From Sediminibacterium sp. (GTDB lineage Bacteria; Bacteroidota; Bacteroidia; Chitinophagales; Chitinophagaceae): a stretch of DNA of 5,668 nucleotides. The stretch's first letter is position 1. Every line of letters begins with the position of its first letter. Made by a program: the position numbers and the translations under genes. Location: contig JAURIP010000108.1 in assembly GCA_030832695.1 (NCBI GenBank), forward strand, positions 1 to 5,668, given 5' to 3'. Positions 1-5,668 of the stretch are shown in pieces. The notes below the pieces were generated by a model, which searched no databases, was not told the DNA's origin, and saw nothing but the letters and a program-made list of their open reading frames with translations.

Positions 1-1061
1 CCATCTTCCTGAATATATCCACCTGAAAAACGATAATTTGTACCATTGGTACCACCTGATACAGCGATGTTTGCACCCAAATTAATACCTGGTTGCGTCA
101 TTGCGCCTACTAAATCAGTTGTTCTTCCACCATTGATAATCGCCAACTCGTTCACATTGAACATAGTTTCACTTACAACAGCACCGTTTAATGCTGCATC
201 TGTCAATGAAGACTTGTAAAATTGTTGTGCATCTTGCATTGGAGGTAAATGATCTGGTGTTTTACGACCAGAGTAAAAATCAACTGTAACTCTTGGCTTA
301 CCAGTAGATCCTCTTTTTGAAGTAATGATCACCACCCCATTCGCACCTCTTGAACCATAGATCGCAGTTGAAGATGCATCTTTTAAGATATCAATAGTTT
401 GAATATCAGCAGGGCTGATATCTTGTAATTTTCCACCCACCACACCATCAATAACCACCAATGGCTCTGTATTCATATTTTGCGGGTTACTACTCACTAA
501 AGTTAAGTTAACAGCTCCATCCGCATTGGGGTTAGCAGTAATTGTGTTTTCCCCACGAATGGCTATTGACCATAATTGACCAGGCTTATTACTTAATTTA
601 GTAACCAATACCCCTGGTACTTGACCTTGCAAAGCTTGTGTTGCATTCGATGGGTTACCTCTTGTGATTTCCTTTGCAGAAACGGTACCCACCGCACCCG
701 TTAAATCTTTTTTCTTAACTGAACCATAACCAATAACAACCGCATCTTCTAATAGCTTAGAATCAGTCGTTAAAGTTGCAGCAATAGATGTTTGATTGGT
801 CAATTTAATTTCAGTGGAAGTAAATCCAACAGAACTAATGACTAAAACATTATTAGTTCCTTTGGTAGGTACATCAAGGGTAAACTTACCATCATTGTTG
901 GTAACAGTACCTTTGGTGGTTCCTTTAATGACAACAGATGCACCAACGATGGCTGCTCCATTTTCACTATTTTTTACAGTTCCAGTTAACGGGCGATTTT
1001 GTGCCCAAACAATGGTGCCTATAAAAAATAGGGGCAACATCATCAAGAGAATTTTTCTCAT
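1..1061 (-). CDS. SusC/RagA-family TonB-dependent outer-membrane transporter, N-terminal part (runs off left edge)
   Basis: Translating the - strand from the ATG at 1061-1059 gives 353 codons with no stop, open at the left edge, so about two thirds of a typical roughly 1000-residue SusC protein is missing. Residues 1-21 form a signal peptide (MRKILLMM... ending VWA before Q). Residues about 23-105 are a carboxypeptidase-regulatory-like Ig domain (LTGTVKN, GASVVIKGTTKGTVTNNDGKF). The SusC signature VVIGYGSVKKKDLTGAV follows at 108-124 and opens the plug domain. The plug carries IRGEN (168-172), PLVVIDGV (200-207) and LKDASSTAIYGSRGANGVVI (226-245), all classic SusC/RagA motifs. There is no STN domain at the N-terminus, so coupling to an anti-sigma FecR protein is not indicated. 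Such proteins import oligosaccharides across the outer membrane with a SusD lipoprotein, which would be expected downstream, beyond the left edge. Divergent from the 1274-4128 genes. Family certain; substrate unknown. Confidence 0.95.
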   Translation of the reverse strand, partial: MRKILLMMLPLFFIGTIVWAQNRPLTGTVKNSENGAAIVGASVVIKGTTKGTVTNNDGKFTLDVPTKGTNNVLVISSVGFTSTEIKLTNQTSIAATLTTDSKLLEDAVVIGYGSVKKKDLTGAVGTVSAKEITRGNPSNATQALQGQVPGVLVTKLSNKPGQLWSIAIRGENTITANPNADGAVNLTLVSSNPQNMNTEPLVVIDGVVGGKLQDISPADIQTIDILKDASSTAIYGSRGANGVVIITSKRGSTGKPRVTVDFYSGRKTPDHLPPMQDAQQFYKSSLTDAALNGAVVSETMFNVNELAIINGGRTTDLVGAMTQPGINLGANIAVSGGTNGTNYRFSGGYIQED

Positions 1062-1152
1062 GGTTTAGCAATTTTAATTTTACAATCTTTTATAAATGAA
1101 TCGTTTACTTTGAAAAATTTGTTTATTTAAATTCTTTAAAGCACATAGGAAA

Positions 1153-1185
1153 TTAAGATTATTTTATCAAAATGTTAAGATTATT
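1153..1185. repeat. 11-bp direct repeat with 22-bp pitch upstream of the susC-like gene
   Basis: TTAAGATTATT occurs exactly at 1153-1163 and again at 1175-1185. The starts are 22 bases apart, about two helical turns, so two copies would face the same side of the DNA. Read in the direction of the susC-like gene the unit is AATAATCTTAA, lying roughly 90-125 bases before its ATG. Tandem half-sites of this kind can bind a response regulator or another activator. In such AT-rich DNA chance is also plausible, so the function is only a guess. Confidence 0.35.
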
Positions 1186-1196
1186 AACAATTACTT

Positions 1197-1212
1197 ACGA
1201 AAACGATTTCGT
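1197..1212. promoter_or_regulatory. Candidate LacI-family operator (16-bp near-palindrome with central CG)
   Basis: The sequence is ACGAAAACGATTTCGT. Seven of the eight symmetric base pairs match; only the 1203/1206 pair breaks the symmetry. The axis falls on the CG at 1204-1205. A 16-bp even palindrome with a CG centre and A/T-rich flanks is the standard shape of LacI/PurR/CcpA-family operators, which commonly control sugar-use genes. It lies in the divergent region, 135 bases from the susC-like ATG and 61 bases from the ATG at 1274, so one bound regulator could control both directions. No regulator gene is visible in the window. The symmetry is seen directly; the regulator family is inferred. 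Confidence 0.55.
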
Positions 1213-1225
1213 TGGATTCAAATGA

Positions 1226-1256
1226 TTGTTCATTATAAGATAATTAGTTACTTTTA
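1226..1256 (+). promoter_or_regulatory. Candidate Bacteroidota-type promoter for the 1274-4128 gene series
   Basis: TTG at 1226-1228 is followed after 20 bases by TACTTTTA at 1249-1256. This approximates the Bacteroidota primary sigma consensus (-33 TTTG or TTG, -7 TAnnTTTG), with one mismatch in the last base of the -7 box. Transcription would start near 1263, leaving a leader of only about ten bases before the ATG at 1274. The LacI-like palindrome lies just upstream of the -33 element. No equally good promoter was found for the susC-like gene on the - strand. Confidence 0.35.
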
Positions 1257-1273
1257 AAACTTAAATCAAACCA

Positions 1274-2056
1274 ATGAAATCTATATTCATATTGTTTATT
1301 CTGTTAATATTAGTTAACCGCCAAACTTACGCTCAAAAGACAGTAGTTAAGCTGGACTACTTTTATAATAATGAGTATAAAGCGAATACTGATGGAAGCA
1401 CCTACCGCTTTCATTATATATGGGAGGATACCACACTTAATGGGTATAGTATGTGGGGTGAAATGTTTACGAATAAAGGAGCTAAAATTAGAAGCCTGAT
1501 AGATGCCCCTACTATTGAGAATTTAAAAAAAGCTTCCGTTTACATTATTACGGATCCAGATAATCAAAAGGAATCCCCGAATCCTAACTATATGAAAGCA
1601 GCCGATGTTAAAATCATTAGCGATTGGGTTGCACAAGGTGGTGTATTAGTTTTACTTGCAAATGATTCAGCCAATGCAGATTTAGTTCATTTTAATTTAT
1701 TGGCCAACGCATTTGGAATTCATTTTACAGACAAAGTTCGTAATTCTGTTCTTAAGGATATTACGGTTGGAAAAATTATGGTTCCAGATACACACCCCAT
1801 TTTTACAACTGCGAAACAATTATACTTAAAGGGCATTTCCACTTTACAATTAAAAAGTCCTGCACAAGCAGCTCTTGAAAATAATGGAGATGTAATTATG
1901 GCAACTAGTAAGTTTGGAAAAGGCACGGTGTTTGCAGTGGGTGATCCATGGATTTATAATGAGTATGTCGTGAATGATCGTTTAAACGCGACTTACCAAA
2001 ACAAACAAGCTGCTATTGAACTTACCAATTGGTTGTTAAAACAAATCCCTAGGTAA
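1274..2056 (+). CDS. Exported DUF4350 / glutamine-amidotransferase-fold protein, resembling the C-terminal part of rhamnogalacturonyl hydrolases
   Basis: 260 residues. Residues 1-20 are a signal peptide ending TYA before Q21, so the protein is periplasmic or otherwise exported. The mature part contains IWED (49-52), YIITDPDN (90-97), WVAQGGVLVLLAND (118-131), a DTHPIF segment (172-177) and FGKGTVFAVGDPWIYNEYV (214-232). These fit a DUF4350/ThuA-like class I glutamine-amidotransferase fold, with the glycine-rich strand at 122-131 where active relatives carry a nucleophilic cysteine. This protein has no cysteine at all, so a true amidotransferase reaction is unlikely. From memory, the same sequence style forms the C-terminal region of Bacteroidota GH88/GH105 unsaturated rhamnogalacturonyl hydrolases. 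Here it stands alone, without the hydrolase domain. A role in pectic oligosaccharide binding or processing is inference. First gene of a tight same-strand series; the next begins 9 bases after its stop, in the same frame. Confidence 0.7.
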   Translation: MKSIFILFILLILVNRQTYAQKTVVKLDYFYNNEYKANTDGSTYRFHYIWEDTTLNGYSMWGEMFTNKGAKIRSLIDAPTIENLKKASVYIITDPDNQKESPNPNYMKAADVKIISDWVAQGGVLVLLANDSANADLVHFNLLANAFGIHFTDKVRNSVLKDITVGKIMVPDTHPIFTTAKQLYLKGISTLQLKSPAQAALENNGDVIMATSKFGKGTVFAVGDPWIYNEYVVNDRLNATYQNKQAAIELTNWLLKQIPR

Positions 2057-2065
2057 AAATACATC

Positions 2066-2983
2066 TTGAAAAAGTCATCCATTTTTTCTGCAATAATTAT
2101 TGCACTACTTTTTATTCAATGCAGTCAAATAAAAAAGGCGGTAGTTATTGAAGAATTATTATTTCCTAAGGTGTTAACTAACTTTGTCCCTTATCAAGCC
2201 AACCCCATATTCACAGGTGACGATTCCACAAAATGGGACCATCAATTACGTGAAAGAGGATATATACTGCGCGAAAAAGGAGACTACCATTTGTGGTACA
2301 CCGGTTATTCTAAAAAAGATCCCAGAAAATTTTTAGGTTATGCAACCTCAAAGGATGGCATACAATGGGAACGCTTTCAAGGGAATCCAGTCGTTAATTC
2401 AAATTGGGTCGAAGATGTATTTGTAATTAAATCAAAGGGCACTTACTATTTATTTGCGGAAGGTCAGGGCGACACTGCACACATGTTAACTTCAACAGAT
2501 CGTATACATTGGCAGGAAAAGGGGAATTTAGATATTCGCAATACCGATGGATCCCCCATTAGCAAAGGGCCATTTGGCACCCCTACAGTTTATATAAAAA
2601 ATGGAGTCTGGTATTTATATTATGAAAGAGATGACAGAGGTATTTGGCTAGCCACTTCAAAAGATGCAAAAACTTGGACGAATGAACAGGACACCCCTGT
2701 GATTACAATGGGACCCGAAAATTATGATCAATATGCAGTTGCCATGAATCAAGTTATAAAATATAAGGGCTTGTATTACGGCTATTACCATGCATCGGCT
2801 TATAAAAATTGGCAAGAATGGAGCACGAATATTGCAGTTTCTAAGGATTTAATTCATTGGACAAAATACAAGAACAACCCAATCATCAAAAACAATCAGT
2901 CCAGTGGCATTGTGGTGAAAGATCACAAATGGTTTCGCTTATACACCATGCATCGCAGGGTAAACTTATATTTACCAGAATAA
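2066..2983 (+). CDS. Predicted lipoprotein with GH43-like beta-propeller glycosidase fold
   Basis: 305 residues starting at TTG (2066). The stop at 2054-2056 closes the frame upstream and only three codons lie between, so TTG is the only start that keeps the whole signal sequence. Residues 1-18 are a lipoprotein signal (KK, then a hydrophobic run) with FIQC at 16-19, making Cys19 the likely lipidated residue; Gln just before the cysteine is atypical. The mature part repeats a propeller blade motif S-x-D-x-x-x-W four times (about 95-101, 143-149, 198-204, 259-265), each ending a blade, together with DYHLWYTGY (73-81), GTYYLFAEG (125-133) and GVWYLYYERDD (180-190). This is the five-bladed propeller superfamily of GH43, GH32, GH62, GH117 and GH130. 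Asp52/53, Glu116/Asp117 and Glu187 are conserved-looking acids that could be catalytic, but I cannot assign them. It probably trims glycan side chains at the cell surface or in the periplasm. The exact family and substrate are unknown. Confidence 0.75.
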   Translation: MKKSSIFSAIIIALLFIQCSQIKKAVVIEELLFPKVLTNFVPYQANPIFTGDDSTKWDHQLRERGYILREKGDYHLWYTGYSKKDPRKFLGYATSKDGIQWERFQGNPVVNSNWVEDVFVIKSKGTYYLFAEGQGDTAHMLTSTDRIHWQEKGNLDIRNTDGSPISKGPFGTPTVYIKNGVWYLYYERDDRGIWLATSKDAKTWTNEQDTPVITMGPENYDQYAVAMNQVIKYKGLYYGYYHASAYKNWQEWSTNIAVSKDLIHWTKYKNNPIIKNNQSSGIVVKDHKWFRLYTMHRRVNLYLPE

Positions 2984-3012
2984 ATAGCTAAATTCATTAT
3001 AAAGTTTACTTT

Positions 3013-4128
3013 ATGACAAGTACACCTACCGCTGTTGATATAAATAAAAGATTGTATTCCCTTGATTTTATGCGGGGGCTAATTATGTTTTTATTAGTCC
3101 TCGAAAGCACAGGAATTTTTAAAGTATTTTTTTTAGCTTCCAAAGATCATTTTTTAGAAAATATATTTATACAATTTCAGCACCACCCTTGGCACGGTAT
3201 GCGGTTTTGGGATTTGATCCAACCAGGATTTATGTTTATAGCTGGTACTGCGATGGCCTACTCTATTCAAAATCAACAACAAAAAAATATAGCAACAAAA
3301 GAAATAACCCTTAAAACTATTAAACGTAGTGGCTGGTTGTTTTTTTGGGGTGTATTATCTTATGCCGTAAAGGATACAGGACTAAGTTTTGAATTATGGA
3401 ATGTATTAACCCAACTTTCCTTCACCATGTTGGTTGCCTATTTCATTTATGAATGGCAAATTAAGTCACAAATTATTTTTTGTATTGCCCTATTAATTTC
3501 AACAGATTTACTATATCGCTATACCAATGTACCAGGATATAATTTAGGATTTACCAATCATTTCAATTTTGGCAATTATATTGACATGCTACTCATGAAC
3601 AAAACAAGCCGAGGCGGATGGGTGGCCATCAATTGTATTCCCACTTCGGTGCACACGATTGCAGGTGCTTTAATAGGAAAATTATTATTAAATACAACAG
3701 AACAGAAAGATAAAATCAAACAGATGGTTTATTGGGGATTAGGCGTATTGATTTTGGGTTACGCTTTAGATGTATTTCAAATCAACCCAATCATCAAAAG
3801 AATTGCTACCAGCTCATTTACTTTAGTTTCCCTTGGCTGGTGTATCCTATTTTTCGCTGCCAGTTATTACTTCATTGACATTAAGCAAAATAAAAAGATC
3901 TTATTTTTAAGAATATTATCACTGAATTCAATATTCATCTATTTGTTTTTTGAAACAGCGGGTGGCGGATGGTTGAATCCTTATGTTAAAAAGTTTGCTT
4001 TTGGCTTATTAAATAACTTTACCACCTCTGAAACTTTCATTGCGCTAATTGGATGTATCCTTATATTTTTTATTGAATGGGGATTATGCTTTTTCTTATA
4101 TAAGAAAAAGATATTTTTCAAACTTTAA
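3013..4128 (+). CDS. Multi-spanning membrane acyltransferase, HGSNAT/DUF5009 type
   Basis: 371 residues with about ten hydrophobic spans. The first follows LDFMRG (17-22); others lie near 68-85, 107-120, 131-146, 153-168, 204-223, 236-252, 264-286, 295-314 and 341-366. The segment HHPWHGMRFWDLIQPGFMFI (57-76) matches the heparan-alpha-glucosaminide N-acetyltransferase pattern (H-x-x-W-x-G ... D-L-x-x-P-x-F-x-F-I-x-G). His57 aligns with the histidine that carries the acetyl group in human HGSNAT. A second family segment, GGWVAINCIPTSVHTIAGALIGKLL (201-225), is also present. Family members move an acetyl group from cytoplasmic acetyl-CoA across the membrane onto a sugar. Here the acceptor could be a sugar released by the locus or a cell-envelope glycan; this is inference. 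The gap from the lipoprotein gene is 29 bases, so co-transcription is likely. Its stop interleaves with that of the convergent PorP-like gene. Confidence 0.8.
   Translation: MTSTPTAVDINKRLYSLDFMRGLIMFLLVLESTGIFKVFFLASKDHFLENIFIQFQHHPWHGMRFWDLIQPGFMFIAGTAMAYSIQNQQQKNIATKEITLKTIKRSGWLFFWGVLSYAVKDTGLSFELWNVLTQLSFTMLVAYFIYEWQIKSQIIFCIALLISTDLLYRYTNVPGYNLGFTNHFNFGNYIDMLLMNKTSRGGWVAINCIPTSVHTIAGALIGKLLLNTTEQKDKIKQMVYWGLGVLILGYALDVFQINPIIKRIATSSFTLVSLGWCILFFAASYYFIDIKQNKKILFLRILSLNSIFIYLFFETAGGGWLNPYVKKFAFGLLNNFTTSETFIALIGCILIFFIEWGLCFFLYKKKIFFKL
4089..4110 (+). terminator. Perfect 22-bp palindrome, possible + strand terminator inside the acyltransferase gene end
   Basis: The left arm CTTTTTCTTAT at 4089-4099 is mirrored exactly by the right arm at 4100-4110. 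RNA from the + strand could fold into a roughly 9-bp stem with a TATA loop. It is followed at 4111-4118 by a U-rich stretch (ATATTTTT), the layout of an intrinsic terminator. The stem is almost all A-T pairs and so weak. It lies within the coding sequence (residues around CFFLYKKK), 16 bases before the stop. On the - strand no T-tract follows, so termination of the PorP-like transcript here is less likely. Confidence 0.4.
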
Positions 4129-5135
4129 TCAAACAAGCTTCTCATCCCCTCATTACGACGCTTCCCAAAATAGGTGGATAAAGTAAATTCAAAAGTTTGC
4201 GGTTTCAAATTCGCAGCCGTCATATCATTATTATAAATATCATAGGTAAGCCCTAACTTATATTTATTTAACAACAAACCAAAATAAGGAACTACTGCAT
4301 CTTTGGTTCGATAAAAACAACCCACATACATCCTATTCGTGGATTCATAGGTTTCATTAAACGGTATACCAATTGCTGCTCCAGCATATATAAACTCGTT
4401 TTCATATCTGCTTTGATAATTTGCGTGAATCATGAATGTTTTATTCCCAGAAAATATTTGCTCATAATTTAATTGGCCCAACACCTGATTAAATTCATTC
4501 AAAGGGCTCACCCTCACACTATCATTAGTAGTATTATAACCAGTGGAACGATTAATAAAATACGAACTCGCCCCAAACTGGAAAAAGGAAGTATAACTAT
4601 TATGTGAATACATTAAACCAACATTTAATGTTGATTTAGTCCTAAAATTATTAATTACTTCTAAACTTGAAGGATTCAATAGTCGCCCGGAATAATATTG
4701 GTCGCCAAAAATCAAGGATTGGGCATCCACCGTTCGACTTATAATAGTAGTGCCTAATCCAATTGCCAAATATTGGCTGCGTTCATCATTTAAAAAAACG
4801 CGATCGGATATTGAGGCCGTTATATAATTCGTTTGCAAAATACCATTTAAAACTTGGTCAGAAATGGCTTGTAGGCCAAATCCCAATTTATTAGGTTCCG
4901 TGTTGTCATTTTTTAAAAAACCAAAATCTACACCAATACCAGTGGTTTTATAAGGTTGCCCAACACCTGAAAATTGGGTTCTAAAAATTACTTGGGCTTT
5001 GTTAAAACTTCCAAAGCCTACCGTTGCAGGATTAAAAAAATGCCCTGCTGTAAAATTTTGTGAGATATACGGAGTTTGTGCCCTAACTGAAATGGCAAAT
5101 ACTGAAAAAAATAATATAAAATTTAGTGCTTTCAT
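4125..5135 (-). CDS. PorP/SprF-family type IX secretion system membrane protein
   Basis: 336 residues, close to the usual length of roughly 300-350. Residues 1-19 are a signal peptide ending VRA before Q20. The mature N-terminus, QTPYISQNFTAGHFFNPATVG (20-40), is the family hallmark (Q-x-P-x-x-S-Q ... F-x-N-P-A-x-x-G). The rest alternates short amphipathic strands typical of an outer-membrane beta-barrel and ends with FEFTLSTYFGKR, a typical family C-terminal strand. In Flavobacterium johnsoniae, SprF is needed for secretion of its partner adhesin SprB, and many type B cargo genes are followed by a PorP/SprF paralogue. This gene starts directly after the stop of such a cargo gene (stop at 5138-5136, ATG at 5135-5133), implying one transcript and probably translational coupling. 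It is therefore probably a cargo-specific paralogue, not the core PorP, as no other secretion machinery gene is nearby. Confidence 0.94.
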   Translation of the reverse strand: MKALNFILFFSVFAISVRAQTPYISQNFTAGHFFNPATVGFGSFNKAQVIFRTQFSGVGQPYKTTGIGVDFGFLKNDNTEPNKLGFGLQAISDQVLNGILQTNYITASISDRVFLNDERSQYLAIGLGTTIISRTVDAQSLIFGDQYYSGRLLNPSSLEVINNFRTKSTLNVGLMYSHNSYTSFFQFGASSYFINRSTGYNTTNDSVRVSPLNEFNQVLGQLNYEQIFSGNKTFMIHANYQSRYENEFIYAGAAIGIPFNETYESTNRMYVGCFYRTKDAVVPYFGLLLNKYKLGLTYDIYNNDMTAANLKPQTFEFTLSTYFGKRRNEGMRSLFD

Positions 5136-5668
5136 TTATCTCATTAATAGTACTGATCCTGTTTTTTTAATTTCTGAAAGTTGGTTCGTCAAATAATCTT
5201 TATAACTATATTCAACAAGATAAGAATAAGCATCCATTTCCTGCATTACACCACCCAAATCTCTTCCATCCCATCCTTTGTTTATATCAGTAGAATAAAA
5301 AATCATCTTACCCCATCTATTAAAAATCTTTAACCCTTTAAAACTTTGTATACCAGCGCCATATTCAATTTTTAAAATATCATTTAATCCATCATAATTA
5401 GGCGTAAATGCATTGGGTATGTTTAAATAAATATCAGGAGATACAATCACATCATACTCATCATAAATATTACAGGTACTAACAGTATCGGTTCTTTTTA
5501 AAGTATATAAAATAGATTTATTCCCATTAAATACAGGACGTGGAATGGTAGGATCAGATAAAAAAGTAGAAGGCGACCATTTGTAACTTGTATATCTTTT
5601 ATCAGATTTAGAAACCAATAAAGTGTCTAAGTTTGGATATAAATATAAAGTGTAATTTTTTCCATATA
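5136..5668 (-). CDS. Large secreted protein, C-terminal end with type B gliding-motility-associated sorting domain (runs off right edge)
   Basis: The - strand frame is open from the right edge (5668) to the stop at 5138-5136, giving the last 176 residues; the start lies outside. A TTG at 5618-5616 is internal and should not be taken as the start, because the frame continues upstream without a stop (GKNYTLYLYPNLDTLL). Residues about 25-80 of the fragment (YKWSPSTFLSD ... Y-x-L ... C ... D-V-I-V) look like the end of a PKD or Ig-like repeat. Residues about 80-176 are the type B C-terminal domain: IPNAFTPNYDGLND (83-96), LKIFNRWGKMIF (112-123), GWDGRD (131-136), YSYLVEY and final KKTGSVLLMR. That domain directs export through the type IX system to the surface or medium. 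Known relatives include the SprB-type adhesins. The function of the missing N-terminal part cannot be told. Confidence 0.93.
   Translation of the reverse strand, partial: YGKNYTLYLYPNLDTLLVSKSDKRYTSYKWSPSTFLSDPTIPRPVFNGNKSILYTLKRTDTVSTCNIYDEYDVIVSPDIYLNIPNAFTPNYDGLNDILKIEYGAGIQSFKGLKIFNRWGKMIFYSTDINKGWDGRDLGGVMQEMDAYSYLVEYSYKDYLTNQLSEIKKTGSVLLMR

Noticed and set aside
796..1068. Open frame of 90 codons on the + strand
   Set aside because: It lies antisense to the N-terminal coding part of the SusC-like gene, whose - strand translation shows clear family motifs; the + strand product looks like low-information antisense sequence.
1062..1196. Promoter for the susC-like gene on the - strand
   Set aside because: I searched for TAnnTTTG with an upstream TTG at 19-21 bases and found no convincing match, so none is annotated although one must exist.
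1720..1926. Open frame of 68 codons on the - strand
   Set aside because: Antisense to the well-supported exported protein gene at 1274-2056; no recognisable motif.
2959..2976. Short inverted repeat GGTAAA...TTTACC near the end of the lipoprotein gene
   Set aside because: Six-base stem with a six-base loop, AT-rich, inside coding sequence and without a following T-run; too weak to call a terminator between genes that are probably co-transcribed.
4999..5196. Open frame of 65 codons on the + strand
   Set aside because: Antisense to the start of the PorP-like gene and the end of the cargo gene; no recognisable features.
5616..5618. TTG as start codon of the cargo gene fragment
   Set aside because: The reading frame continues without a stop to the right edge and upstream codons look like normal protein, so the true start is outside the window.

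Overview
The window is AT-rich DNA from a member of the phylum Bacteroidota. Three hallmark families support this: a SusC/RagA-type TonB-dependent transporter, a PorP/SprF-family type IX secretion protein, and a gliding-motility-associated C-terminal sorting domain. The lineage within the phylum is uncertain. The protein style fits a free-living Chitinophagales or Sphingobacteriales organism, but that is only an impression.

Left part (about 1-4128): half of a carbohydrate-uptake locus (polysaccharide utilisation locus, PUL). A SusC-like transporter runs leftwards out of the window, with only its first 353 codons present. Facing the other way across a 212-base divergent control region is a three-gene series on the + strand. 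It encodes an exported DUF4350/glutamine-amidotransferase-fold protein that resembles the C-terminal part of unsaturated rhamnogalacturonyl hydrolases, a predicted outer-surface lipoprotein with a beta-propeller glycosidase fold, and a multi-spanning membrane acyltransferase of the HGSNAT/DUF5009 type. The divergent region holds a 16-bp near-perfect palindrome with a central CG, of the kind bound by LacI-family sugar regulators. It also holds a Bacteroidota-style promoter candidate for the + strand series and an 11-bp direct repeat with 22-bp pitch on the SusC side. The combination suggests coordinated uptake (SusC) and surface or periplasmic processing of a plant-type, possibly pectic and acetylated, glycan. 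The substrate is inference.

Right part (4125-5668): a type IX secretion cargo pair on the - strand. The 3' end of a gene for a large secreted protein with a type B C-terminal sorting domain enters from the right edge. It is followed with no gap (stop then ATG) by a PorP/SprF-family gene. By analogy with SprB/SprF, the PorP-like protein probably serves secretion or surface anchoring of its upstream partner. The two parts converge at 4125-4128, where the two stop codons interleave, and a perfect 22-bp palindrome lies just inside the end of the acyltransferase gene.

No RNA genes, insertion sequences, CRISPR arrays or other mobile elements were seen. All intergenic stretches are under 300 bases.
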